From: Lathyrus oleraceus
Lineage: Eukaryota > Streptophyta > Magnoliopsida > Fabales > Fabaceae
Length of the DNA stretch: 64,000 nt
Direction: 5' to 3'
Assembly (NCBI RefSeq): GCF_024323335.1
Contig: NC_066584.1
Coordinates: 274,637,618 to 274,701,617, forward strand
Part shown: positions 10,601 through 20,904 of the stretch, one piece after another
Layout: every line of letters starts with the position of its first letter
Numbering within the stretch: the stretch's first letter is position 1
The notes under the pieces: model-generated
Database searches by the model: none
Told to the model about the DNA's origin: nothing
What the model saw: only the letters and a program-made list of their open reading frames with translations
Translations under genes and position numbers: made by a program

Positions 10601-11906
10601 CATTCCAATCAAGTCTGAAGAAGTACAGGAACCTCCTCCTGAATGTGAAGTAGATGCAACCACCAAAATTCCATCTATCAGAATTCAGAAAGACCACCCT
10701 AAGGATCTTATCACAGGGGATCCTACTAGTGGTGTGACTACCAGGTCACGGGGAATAAGCTCAAATTCCTGCTTTGTATCCAAGGTTGAACCAAAGAATG
10801 TGAAAGAAGCCCTGACTGACGAGAACTGGATCAATGCCATGCAAGAGGAACTTGAGCAGTTCAAAAGAAATGAAGTATGGGAGCTAGTCCCTGGACCTGA
10901 AGGGACCAACATCATTGGTACCAAGTGGATCTACAAAAACAAATCTGATGAGAAAGGAGTAATTACTAGGAATAAAGCAAGACTAGTAGCTCAAGGATAC
11001 ACTCAAGTTGAAGGGGTTGATTTTGATGAGACATTTGCTCCTGTGGCTAGGCTTGAGTCCATCAGATTATTGTTAGGGATAGCATGCATTCTGAAGTTTA
11101 AACTATTCCAAATGGATGTGAAGATTGCATTATTGAATGGCTACTTGAATGAAGAAGTCTATATGGAACAACCTAAAGGGTTCTGTGATCCTAACCAACC
11201 TAAGCATGTATACAAGTTGAGGAAAGCCCTGTATGGGTTGAAACAAGCACCTAGAGCATGGTATGAAAGGTTGATCGAATTTCTGACCTCAAATGGATAC
11301 AGAAAAGGTGGAATAGATAAAACCTTGTTCGTGAAGGATGAAGACGGAAAAATCATGATTGCTCAAATCTATGTGGATGATATAGTCTTTGGTGGTATGT
11401 CAGAACAAATGGTATCACATTTTGTTCAACAGATGCAATCTGAGTTTGAAATGAGTCTGGTTGGGGAACTAACCTACTTTCTTGGAATGCAAGTCAACCA
11501 AATGGAGGACTCTATGTTCCTCTCCCAAAGCAAGTATGCCAAAAACATCGTTAAGAAGTTTGGTATGGATAATGCTAGGCACAAAAGGACTCCTGCTCCT
11601 ACTTATCTGAAGTTAACCAAAGATGATGTAGGGCCTAGTGTTGATCAATGCTTGTATAGAAGCATGATAAGCAGTCTACTATATCTAACTGCAAGTAGAC
11701 CTGACATCTCTTATGCAGTTGGAGTGTGTGAGAGATACCAAGCAGAGCCTAAGATGAGCCACTTGAATCAAGTCAAAAGGATTCTCAAGTACATCAATGG
11801 GACTTGTGACTATGGAATGCTGTACTCACATGGGTCTGAGCCTGTCCTATCTGGGTACTGTGATGCTGACTGGGCTGGGAGTGCTGATGATAGAAAAAGC
11901 ACATAA
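7623..11906 (+). CDS. copia-1 Gag-Pol polyprotein (to premature stop)
   Basis: 1427 codons in one frame starting at the first ATG after the primer-binding site. Gag with a UBN2-type domain covers about residues 10-210. A CCHC zinc knuckle is at 294-307 (C..C....H....C), and a second knuckle-like site at 496-509 has Tyr in place of its second Cys. The protease active site is DSG at 560-562. Integrase has an LWHRRLRHLH zinc region and the catalytic triad D754, D817, E853 (DD35E spacing). RT has YVDD at 1250-1253. RNase H begins near ..GYCDADWAGSADD. The polyprotein makes the particle, processes itself, copies the RNA and integrates the cDNA. The frame ends at TAA 11904-11906, one base from the Ser codon TCA; the same frame continues behind it. 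Confidence 0.93.
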   Translation: MDKDIGHSNRPPMLDGSNYDDWKPRMIAFLRSLDSKVWRAVNKGWEHPMRTGEDGVSVQIPEEEWDKEQEALALGNSKALNALFNGISKNIFRLVHHCELAKEVWDTLKVTHEGTSKVKMSKLQMLTTKFENLRMKEDETIHDFHMNILEIANTSSGLGEKMAEEKLVRKILRSLPKRFAMKVTAIEEAQDICNMKVDELIGSLQTFEMGLCENAEKKNKSIAFVSNAEEESEAGYTEGDESISEALSMLGRQFNKFVKKIDQRGRPNVKNIPSDIRKRSTSEEKLNQVKGIQCHGCEGYGHVRAECPTYLKMQKKGLTITWSEGDSESESEGESAKHVTALTSVCASDDDSSADELTFDELAAAYKKLCTTSAEVRAQGEKQKKLIKELEDERQKHLTAIEGLNGEIALLNSKLNQMTKSIRMMNKGTDTLEEILKVGQKSGTKSGLGFGKRSSAEHKRPKAKVQKFKRKSKPMSQHRGTRMNNHQKRKFQEWRCHHYGRLGHIKAFCYWIHGFPNQASHVRPKHKTYKRYVPSKKQQWYARLAHTTLRASTREDWYFDSGCSRHMTGMENLLVDIQPHTTSYVTFGDGAKGKIKGVGKLDCYGVPKLNNVLLVRGLTANLISISQLCDQGFYVQFTRELCTVTNGDNQEVMRGTRSKDNCYLWEPKVSNFSTICSSAKEEQEVKLWHRRLRHLHLRGMKKIISKEVVRGIPKMLIDEGRVCGECQVGKQTKMSHPKLGHPTTSRVLELLHMDLMGHMQVESLGGKRYAYVVVDDHSIYMWISFIREKSDTFDVFKDLCIRLQREKDSCVVRIRSDHGTEFKKSKFDEFCSSEGISHEFSSPITPQQNGIVERKNRTIQESARAMIHAKKLPMHFWAEAMNTACYVHNRVTLRKGTSSTLYEILKGRKPTVKYFHIFGSKCYILTDREQRRKLDPKSDEGIFLGYSTNSRAYRVFNYRTNVLMESINVIVDDKEEGIDVIEDVETFLDSSTDIPIKSEEVQEPPPECEVDATTKIPSIRIQKDHPKDLITGDPTSGVTTRSRGISSNSCFVSKVEPKNVKEALTDENWINAMQEELEQFKRNEVWELVPGPEGTNIIGTKWIYKNKSDEKGVITRNKARLVAQGYTQVEGVDFDETFAPVARLESIRLLLGIACILKFKLFQMDVKIALLNGYLNEEVYMEQPKGFCDPNQPKHVYKLRKALYGLKQAPRAWYERLIEFLTSNGYRKGGIDKTLFVKDEDGKIMIAQIYVDDIVFGGMSEQMVSHFVQQMQSEFEMSLVGELTYFLGMQVNQMEDSMFLSQSKYAKNIVKKFGMDNARHKRTPAPTYLKLTKDDVGPSVDQCLYRSMISSLLYLTASRPDISYAVGVCERYQAEPKMSHLNQVKRILKYINGTCDYGMLYSHGSEPVLSGYCDADWAGSADDRKST

Positions 11907-12319
11907 GGAGGATGTTTCTTCTTGGGAGACAATCTCATATCTTGGTTCAGCAAGAAGCAGAATTGTGTATCTTTGTCCACTGCAGAGGCTGAATACATAG
12001 CTGCTGGAAGCAGCTGTTCCCAACTGGTTTGGATGAAACAGATGCTCACTGAGTACAATGTCACTCAAAATGTCATGACATTGTTCTGTGATAATCTCAG
12101 TGCCATCAATATCTCCAAGAATCCATCCAACACAGTAGGACCAAACATATTGACATTAGACACCACTTCATCAGAGATCTGGTGGAAGACAAGGTGATTA
12201 CTTTGGAACATGTAGCCACTGAACTTCAACTGGCTGACATATTTACAAAGGCTCTGGATGCTACTCAGTTTGAAAACTTAAGGGGCAAACTGGGAATATG
12301 TCTCTCTGAGACCTTATAG
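11907..12319 (+). pseudogene. copia-1 RNase H C-terminal part, behind a stop and with a frameshift
   Basis: The frame of the upstream polyprotein resumes directly after the stop (GGCFFLGDNLISW, then STAEAEYIAA, the conserved RNase H core). It shifts near 12129, where TCCAACACAG appears to lack one base. After the shift, HIDIRHHFIRD and ADIFTKAL are readable to TAG at 12317-12319. Both lesions are point events, so the element was probably active shortly before they arose. Confidence 0.85.
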
Positions 12320-12966
12320 AAATCACTGATGCTTAGAATGTATTTATTGGAACTATGTTCTGATTGGTCAACAGATCATAGCTTTACCACTTGCAACAAG
12401 AGGGTAAGGAGACACCCTAACGTGAGAAGACCTATGCACCTGTAGGAATTCAAGGACGCTGTTCATGCAGGAGGGGTTCTGGATGTCAGAAACAAAGTCA
12501 TGGCATCTGATATGGTTGTACCTACAGTCAAGCAAAAGTGGGTGATTACTTGATCAAAGCTGTGAAGCAAGATCAAGTGGGTACTAACTTGGTTGAAACT
12601 GTGAAGTAAAACGAAGTCTGTAAGTCTGTCATTTTTTTCTGTTTATGTTGTTGGCTTTGGCAATATTTGTGACAAAAAGGGGGAGTAACAGGTGATACCC
12701 CAGACAACAGATTGGTCTGTGAAAACAGACGTTCATGACAGATTCGAAGATTCCTCCCCTGCAGCTGATGTGTGTTAAAGTTTTTATTTAACTTCTGTAT
12801 GTGTGCTGCTTTGTGAAGTTCTTATTTAACTTCCATGTATGTGAGTGTGCTGCCACTCTGAGTGTATTAGCTAGGTTTATTTCCTGCTAGATGTGTGATT
12901 CCGCTGCTATGAACTCTGTTATGGGGATCAAAGTGTTTTAGCCAAAAATTTGCCAAAGGGGGAGTT
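12320..12966 (+). other. copia-1 3' untranslated region with two purine tracts
   Basis: No gene seen. AAAAAGGGGGA at 12674-12684 resembles a polypurine tract but lies about 280 bases before the LTR. AAAGGGGGAGTT at 12955-12966 directly abuts the right LTR and is the functional plus-strand primer by position. Confidence 0.75.
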
Positions 12967-14440
12967 TGTAGGTGTTTAATTGGCTGCATTATATGGTAAA
13001 ACACTAGCTCGATTCTAATGTCTTGACTGATGTCATGACATGGTGTGTATGTGTGACTGCATTGTAGGTTAGAATATCTAACTGTACTCTGATGTCTTGA
13101 CTGATGTCATGACACACTTGAGTAGTTACTGCAGGATTAGCTAATACAGGATTTATTGAATGTCAAACTGGAGACTGTGACATTCATCCCTGTCAGTAGA
13201 TACTGAGGAATAGAACAGTTGGTGTTCTGTTAGAGCTCAGTATTCATTTGCAGTCTGGTTATCAAGGAAGAACCAGACCTGGCATAAGGCCTACTGTATG
13301 AATGTCAAACTGGATGTTATGACATTCATCATGGATAATATATACTGAATAATAGACAGAGTGGTGTTCTGCTACACTTCAGTATGTTTCTTAGTTTGTT
13401 CTTCAAGAGGATAACAGAACTAACTTAAGGCCAAATGTGTAAATGTCAAATTGGATACTTTGACATTTATTAATGTAAGTTGTTACTGTAGTATGGTCCT
13501 TTTGGTCATGTACAGGTCAGCAAAATTGTACAGTCTGTTTTTTGGAAAAACAGACTCAGCATATGATCCTTGATGTCAAGCTGAATGTCGTGACATTCAT
13601 TCCTGACAGCATATGCTATATTGTAGGTTGTTCAGTTTTCTGTTTCAGCTTTTTCTCAGGCTATTCTTCAGGGATTCAACAGCTTAGAGAAAAACCAGGA
13701 AATCAACAACCAAGCTACATTTAATGAACCTAACAAATAGCCTATTTGTTAGTAACCTAGATATTGAATTTATGGGAACTCGCGTGACCTTAAATTCAGG
13801 AGAATACAAGTGCAAAAGCCCAGGTACTGCAATATAAAAGGAAGTCGTTCCTTCATTCAGTTTTTGGGGATTTTGAGGTGTGAAGATTAAGTGTGTCCAT
13901 CATACTTCACTGCTGTATTTTTGTGAGTCTTGTATTAGACATATCTTGTAAGCCAAGCCATTATCACGTTGATGATTGTTTTGGTATAGGGTGTTCATTG
14001 AGTTGTAAGTGTTGTGTCGCTCAAAGCTTTTAAGCGTGAGTGCTGTGTATCTTGATTAAAGCTGTTAAGCACAATCAAGAGTTGTTTGAAGTGTGACTTC
14101 AAAAGTGTCTTTAATATTGATTAAAGGTAGTAATCACTGAGGTGATTGAGGGGGAGTGAGTAGGAACTCTGATCTTAGAGTAAGTTTGAAATTGCATTGG
14201 GTAGGGATTAAGTGACAAGTTGTAAACGGGTGAGTTTAGCTTTGAATTAATACTACTGATAGTGGATTTCCTCCCTGGCTTGGTAGCCCCCAGATGTAGG
14301 TCATGTTGGACTGAACTGGGTAAACAATTACTTGTGTTATTTACTGCACTTACTGTTAAGTTCTGCATGATTCTTGTCTGTGCAGAATTGGATGTCATAA
14401 CAACCCGTGTGACATCTAAAGTCTGATAACTAGAATTTCA
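12967..14440 (+). repeat. copia-1 right (3') LTR
   Basis: Copy of 6078-7552 differing by scattered substitutions and a 1-base indel in a T run. It has the same inverted-repeat modules and a TATA box at 13833-13839. It is followed by ATAGT, the target duplication. Confidence 0.93.
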
Positions 14441-14445
14441 ATAGT
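14441..14445 (+). repeat. Target-site duplication of copia-1 (right copy)
   Basis: ATAGT, identical to 6073-6077. Confidence 0.9.
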
Positions 14446-14664
14446 TATAACAACGAGAAAACCGAGGCATTATTTTTAGGGGCACAAGGTAAAGTTAAAA
14501 ATAAACTATCCCATTCTCCAAATATTAAAGAAGCTTAACTTGGAAGTAAGGATGATGTATTGATCCCTAAATGGGAATAAAAATCGTGAATCGTATATTT
14601 ATAGGATGCATACATCTAGGTTGAGTAGGATATTATTAGCAGGTAGTAATTTGCGTCTGCTAGT
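14446..14664 (+). pseudogene. Ty3/gypsy RNase H fragment (right half of the element split by copia-1)
   Basis: Joined in thought to 6077, the reading continues through TTRKPRHYF and INYPILQILKKLNLEVRM, which fit the R-L-R-YF...L..L..R....RM pattern of Ty3/gypsy RNase H. Stops and frameshifts are present. The fragment fades out before the solo LTR at 14665. Confidence 0.6.
14660..14664 (+). repeat. Target-site duplication of the solo LTR (left)
   Basis: CTAGT, repeated at 19424-19428 directly after the LTR end. Confidence 0.85.
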
Positions 14665-16183
14665 TATACGACCCCAATTTTGACCCTAAGATCTCTCATG
14701 CTATCTCATCATATGCATTGGCATTGGGATCACACCTTGACATCCTCCTTACCCCTCATCCATTGGGTTTGCATTGGGAGAGATTACCAAGCATAATTTT
14801 GATTGAATCATACTTTGTTTTTCATTATTTACTAACCAAAATGCCAAAAATATGTCAATGTATATTTTAACTCTTTTGTAGGTAGTGTGTGTGCTCACTT
14901 ATGCTTCATCAAGCTCATATCTAGGGTTTGAGGCCCTCAATGCAAAGAACTCAATCAAGAAATGGTTCACATTGGCTCTAAGCATCATATATGGATCCCC
15001 ATGATCTTAACATGTCATTTTGATCAAGAATTCCTCAAGAGTTTGGAGATTATTTGCCTTGGAAATCCTAATTCATCTAGGTATCTTGTGTGACTTCTTC
15101 AACAAGTTTCTTCAACATATGATTAAATATTTAAAGGGATACTTCATATTTAATCATCCTACACATTTATGATCCTCCATGAGTCCCAAAAATCAAAAGA
15201 ATGTCAAGCTAGCAAGATGGTTCATGGTGGTTGACCAGAGATAAGTAAACTAGTCAAAACTGGGGTTCCCTAGACCCTATCTCCTACAATTTTTGTCATA
15301 TGAAAATTATTCCAAGAGAAACTTTACTCAAAATGACATTACAAACAACTTTCATGTTGAAGTAGAGGTCTAGTTTTTCTTGGAAAGTCATTTTTTATGA
15401 TGAAAGAGTATATGTCATTTTGTCTGAACCCTAGTTTAGAGGTCAACTTCTCAAGACCATAACTTGCTCAATTTTTATGATATGAAAGCCATTAAAATTC
15501 CATGATCAAATTCAAGATATCTAATTCAACTTTTATATTCGGAGGAAGTTCAAATTCAACTTTAAAATGCATGTGCAAAGAGGAAACATTATAGGTCATT
15601 TTCGACCATTACCATTGAACAAGTGATTTTCCTCAACTTATAAAATTCATAACTCCTTCATGACAAATCCAAATTGGGTCAAATTGGTGACCAAATTTAA
15701 TAGGTTTGAAAGAGCTACAACTTTTATGAAGGAACGGTTTTCATTTGAAGTTCATAGAAAAAGTTATTCAAGGTGGAAGAAGTGAACATATGGCTTGGTA
15801 CTTAGAAAATTTTCAAATATGTTTGATTTTCCAAACTTCCACCTCAAAATTCATCATGATCCAAGATTCAAATGAAAACGTGTTCAACATGAAAGTTGTT
15901 CCCCTTGATCTCAACTTTCGAAAAAGTCCAAGATCATTGCATTTGGATAAAGATTGAAGGACTTGCACATGGGTGAAATATGAAGTACCATTTGGGAGAA
16001 TTTCACGATCCAATTCAATTCAACAATGCATGGCTTAATGCAACACCTTCAGCATGACATGTGCAAAATTTTGGACCTTTTCCAATCATTCTTTGGGCTT
16101 TGCACATGCCCATGCAAGCTCATGATGAAGGTTTCTGTTTTTGAACGTTGAAATGAAAGTGTGTAGAAAGCAATGGGATTGGT

Positions 16184-16191
16184 TATAAATA
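16184..16191 (+). promoter_or_regulatory. TATA box of the Ogre solo LTR
   Basis: TATAAATA, at the same relative place as in the Ogre-B (31853) and Ogre-C LTRs, about 253 bases before the AAGGTAAA splice-donor-like site. Confidence 0.55.
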
Positions 16192-19030
16192 CATGAGCAA
16201 TGAGTTCAGAACTTCATGAACACCTTACCCAAGCTTTGCTAGACTGATCCAAACCCTCATTTCCATAGAATTTCTGAAGATTTCTCTTGAAGTCGATCTT
16301 GAACTTCACCTTCTATTTGGAAGTTCAAACTCCATAAATTCACATCCCTTTTCATCTCAATTGGTTTCTACAAGCAAGAGGAAGAGAAAGCAAGCAAATC
16401 CAGATCAAGACCAACTGAATTTGAACCAACTCGAAGGTAAATTTTCAGAAACTTCATCTCTTCGATTCTCTCTCAATTCTTCACCATTCTTTGTGATTTT
16501 TGGTTGGTTGAAGTCCTACCAATGTAGGCAACAAGATTGAGTTGCTTTGAGGTCAAATCGAAGCAACTCGGTTCATGATCCTCAAAATTCAAATCCCTGT
16601 AATTTTTATATACTTGGAATTGGAGAAAATTGAGGCCAAATTCGAGCTCCGGAGTATTTTTCTTTAAATCCATGTCTTTTTTTTTCATTTTGGTGATGGT
16701 TGATGGTGGACCAGTCCGGTGAGGTCCATCGGAGAAGAAGACCGGAGCCCTAACTCCGGTGATGTGTTGTCACACCTCTCAACCACAGGATCCATTCAAA
16801 ATATTTCAAGCTTAGCCCTTGTTTCGGATTACCACACGTACATCGCATTTGACTTGGTGCATGATGGAACGCGCGCGTTTGGCCATCAGATCTGCCACCT
16901 CAATTAATGAGGGAGATCTAATGGCCCCTGATTTTCCATATTTTCTGAGTTTTAATTTAATCGTGTTATTTTGATTAATTCATATTAATTTCATTTTTAA
17001 TCCAAAAAATAGGGGATTTTCACCAAAAATATTTAAATATTTTTCTCTTTCATTTTCTGAATTAAAATGATTTTTTTGATTAATCTTGGTATTTCTCATG
17101 AATTAATTGTTTTTGTGCATATTTTAAATTGTTTTAAAATACTTCTGAATTTTCAAAACTCATGAAATTTTTTGTCCAAGGTCCTTTGACCTTCATTGAC
17201 CTAGGATAAATATCTTGGCCATTTATTTGGTGTTTTGAAGAAGTTTAGGTTTTGGCCAAATTAAATTGAATTTAAAGTCATTTTTAATTTGATTTTTTAA
17301 TTGATTAATTGTATAGAAATCATGTTGAGCCATTTTTATTGACTCGTGATGTTTGACTATGTGTTTGGGCCTTGGTCAAGGTTGGTTTGACTTTTGTTGA
17401 GTTAAAATCATTGGATTTAGGGGATTAATGAAATGTACATTTCATCTCCCAAAATGAATGGATGATTTTAATTTGATAAAATTCCTCCCATGATCAATTT
17501 GTGTTTCTCTCATCTCCCCTCCCTCTGCATCTTCAAATCCCATTCTTTCCCATCCCTTTCATTGACCAATGAAATCTCAACATCCTAAGGCTAATTTGTT
17601 CATCAATAACTTTGTGTTAGATGAACCAATACAAGTATGGATGAGATAGGTTCATCCCTTTGATCTTTTTCTTTTAGTGTGTTGTATGTTTTAGGAGTTT
17701 GGTTCATTATACCAAATCTTTAACATGCATTAGCACCTAAATTTCTATTGCCCCGCCTCAGATGGTTGTGACTTCTACATAAGTCCAATTATGATTGCTT
17801 AACATAGAGCTAAATTTCGACCCTGAAAGCATATCATTCTAATAAGTGGGATTGTAAGTCTCCCTACTTTCATGGTATTGTAGGGAAATTTGGCCTTTTT
17901 TCCTTCCTATGGAAGATGTCTTGGTTCAAGGATCCATGCTTGTGAATAGAGGGTTCAGTGTTTTCCAAAGAACGACTTAATCAATTGAAAAGCAAAACAT
18001 CACTAACATCTAATCAACTAACATTTGACTAACTTGTATTAATATTGCTTTTATTTTCAAGTCATTTACCTTATGCAATTTAATTTCAAGTCATTTACCA
18101 TTCATTTGTCATTTACATAGCATTTAATTTGTTTATGTTTATGTCATTTTCACTTTGCTCATTTGAGTCATATATTGTGATTGTATATATTTGTTTGTGT
18201 ATCTTGTTTGTGTTTGTGGTCTTAGGACCTTAAAATACTTAATAAACAACAAAAAAACTTAAAAAAAGTTTGTATGAACTGTTGGGTTTGATCTGAGCTT
18301 TTGGACTTAGAATTATGCAACATTCCCCATGCAAAAGGACTTGGCCAATGCCAACATTTATAAGATCAAGTTATTATGATTTGAGCTTTCATCTAATGCA
18401 AGTATTGGGATCCACTTGAATTCATCTGCTACATGGTCTTGATACAACAGTTATTTTGGTCTCATGCTACACCTTATTCTGAGCAAAAATCAAGAAGTGT
18501 TTCATCTGATACATGAGAAGACAAAGAAGACTGTTAGTTGTGGCTTTGTTGGCTTGGATATAGTCATATTTATTTAATGCCTTGCTCTTTATATTGCCAA
18601 GTGTTTGCTGATTATTACTTGATTCAAAAGTCCAAAGGGAAAGTGGGTTTTCTATATGACATTCTTGTCTGTTGGATTGCATCCCATGGGTCAGACCTTT
18701 TCAACTCTTAACTTTTAATTTTATGCTTAGGATTAGTCTCTTCATCTCCTCCCACTTCTTAAATTTCAAATCTCCCCCGTTTCAAAACCTTCTCTGCTTG
18801 TTATTTCAAACTTAGACATTTTTTCTAATTAGAAACTTTGGCCTTATGCCATTGCATTTTTAAACTCTTTTCTTAAATCAAACTTGTAAATGAATCTAAT
18901 CATATTGACTTAAAATTTCAAAAGACAAAAAGAACTAGCACTCGTTCAAATTCTTAGGCCCCTTTGTGCCTCTTTTAAACTTAATTTTTTATTAAAAACA
19001 ATCCACTCATTTTCAAATTGTTACCACGAA

Positions 19031-19070
19031 CTACGAGGTTTTGGTCCCTCATTTTTATGTTGGTACGTAG
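19031..19070 (+). other. Conserved U5 hairpin/TACGTAGGCA element
   Basis: CTACGA...CTCATTTTTATG...GGTACGTAG: the outer arms CTACG/CGTAG and an inner CAT/ATG pair. It lies about 355 bases from the LTR end, as in Ogre-B. Confidence 0.45.
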
Positions 19071-19423
19071 GCACAAGTCTGAAGGTCTTGTCAAACACAA
19101 AAATATAATCAATGAATTCTTTTCTCATCCCTACCCTCTATTTGTTGCAAACATCTTTTTATACCAAAAACACATACACACATAAAAAAGGGCTCCTTAG
19201 GAGTACGTAGGACACTTTGGATGCTAACACCTGCCCTCTGAGTAACCAACCCCTTACCTGTAATCTCTGGCATTTTATTAGTTTTGATTTGAAAACTTCT
19301 TATCTTTGGGTTTTGTTCGTACTTTTCCCTTTTCCTTTGGAAACAATAAAAGCGCGGTGGCGACTCTGGTTTTATTGATGTTAAGTTTATCCATAGCTTA
19401 ATGGTCATGAATTTACTGTTACA

Positions 19424-19428
19424 CTAGT
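19424..19428 (+). repeat. Target-site duplication of the solo LTR (right)
   Basis: CTAGT, identical to 14660-14664. Confidence 0.85.
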
Positions 19429-19663
19429 GAAAGGAAGAGCATCCACAACCAATACTTCTTGCATAATTTAATCAGTGGCTCACAATGTTTGTGCCCTCCC
19501 AAGATAAACTCTTCATAATGAAACATTAAATATTTCATGTTTTCCCAAGATTGAGAGACTCTACCTAGGAACCTCGCTTGAGAGGCTTGCCCTTCAAGCA
19601 ACATTTAAGGGACTCGCTCTCCATGCCACACTTTAGAGAATTACCTTCTAAGCCTCTCTTAAG
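19429..19663 (+). other. Unassigned stretch between solo LTR and copia-2
   Basis: No gene or recognised repeat seen. It is older flanking sequence into which the solo LTR's parent inserted. Confidence 0.5.
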
Positions 19664-20132
19664 TATTTTGTATGATGTCAAAACTATGATACTTTAGCAT
19701 TAATGTATATTGAACAGTATCCTCTGATTCTCTATGTGCATATTTGCATTAGGAAGTGTAAAAGCATTTGGAAACAACTTGGAAAAGGTCTCATGCATAA
19801 AAAATGCATGAATTGTTTTGTTGTGAAAACTTACAATATAGTTCGACCTATAGAAAAAATATTTCTGCTATAGGTCGACGCATGCACTCCATAGGTCGAC
19901 ACCTATGCTGCAGTATTGAAGCCTATAGGTTTTGAATCATGTGTCGCCTCTTCAGGTCGACACATAGGTAGCACATGGTATACACAGGTCGACACATGAC
20001 CTTATACAAGTTGACCTATGTGTCAAGCAAGTCAGCACATGACTTTCATAGGTCGACCTATGCGACAAAATTTTTCAAAAATTCATAATTTTTCTAAGTT
20101 TTGTACATTCGTTTTGCCTCCAAACATACATG

Positions 20133-20140
20133 TATAAAAA
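20133..20140 (+). promoter_or_regulatory. copia-2 left LTR TATA box
   Basis: TATAAAAA following ACATACATG; the right LTR has TATAAATA at 27503-27510 in the same context. Confidence 0.5.
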
Positions 20141-20846
20141 TACTTCATACATGCATCATTGTCTAGTAAGGTTTCAAGTGAGTAAACCCTATACGAATTC
20201 ACGATTTCAAAGCATTCTCATCATCTTCAATCTCTCTTCTATGCATACACACAATCAAACTACACATAATCATTTTTTGATTGGGTGCCATCTAGATTAG
20301 GGTTGATAACATCCAATTAGGTTGTTTCTACCATTTAAATTGGGTTGAGAACTTTGAGGAAATCAAATCAGAAGAGCAAGGTGGGGGTTTCCTTCAAGAT
20401 CGTTAGGGTTTGAAGGTTTTGGACAAGATTATGCAATCCGGATCTGACCTAGTGAAGTCTTTGAAGAACGGGAGGTTCTTGGGCAAAGGAGTAATGTTGA
20501 ACAGTTGATCATATTCGTAAATCTTGGGTTTAAACAAGTTTACGCTTAGAACTAATTCAAACTAGTGAAAGCTTAAAAGAACAAGGGGTTTCATTCAAAG
20601 AAGTAGTGTGATAACAGTGAATTGAAGCGACATTGTTGGTTACTTGATCAATCTTTGACTAAGGTTTTTTGAGGTGATAAAATCAACATCAAACCTAGGG
20701 TTTGTAGGCTTAGATTTATTCATCTCTTGTATTCACACATTTGAAAAGTAAGATATAATATAATATCTCAATTCGAATTCAAATTGAGGGCAGACGTACC
20801 TATAGCAAGGTCAATTGGGGAACTACCTAAACAAATCATTATGTAC

Positions 20847-20854
20847 TCTCTCTT

Positions 20855-20901
<47 letters not shown>
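20847..20901 (+). repeat. CT microsatellite
   Basis: About 55 bases of nearly pure (CT)n in the left copia-2 LTR. The right LTR has only a short CT run at 28213-28230 followed by about 120 bases missing from the left copy. Confidence 0.9.

Positions 20902-20904
<3 letters not shown>

Larger units (their letters stand above)
6078..14440 (+). mobile_element. Nearly complete Ty1/copia retrotransposon (copia-1)
   Basis: An 8363-bp element with two LTRs (1475 and 1474 bp) beginning TGTAGG and ending TTTCA, a 5-bp target duplication ATAGT, a Met-tRNA-type primer-binding site at 7555, one long gag-pol frame, and a purine tract AAAGGGGGAGTT directly before the right LTR. Domain order gag, protease, integrase, RT, RNase H defines Ty1/copia; the gag start (PPMLDGSNYDDWKPRM) and long LTRs suggest the SIRE/Maximus group. 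By eye the LTRs differ at about 17 positions (around 1.2%), so insertion is recent on the scale of this window. One nonsense and one 1-bp frameshift mutation, both in RNase H, are the only coding defects noticed. Confidence 0.93.
14665..19423 (+). mobile_element. Ogre solo LTR (4759 bp)
   Basis: Starts TATACGACCCCAATTTTGACC, corresponding to TGTAACACCCCAATTTTGACC of the Ogre-B LTR at 30344. It ends ATGAATTTACTGTTACA, corresponding to the Ogre-B end at 35037. It shares the internal layout of that LTR: TATA box 16184, AAGGTAAATT at 16433, the hairpin with TACGTAGGCA at 19031-19070, AATAAAAGCGCGGTGGCGACTCTGG near the end. A single LTR flanked by CTAGT on both sides, with no internal region, is the product of recombination between the two LTRs of one element. 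No coding region is seen. Confidence 0.9.

Noticed and set aside
12320..12966. Possible env-like ORF in copia-1
   Set aside because: No long frame between pol and the right LTR.
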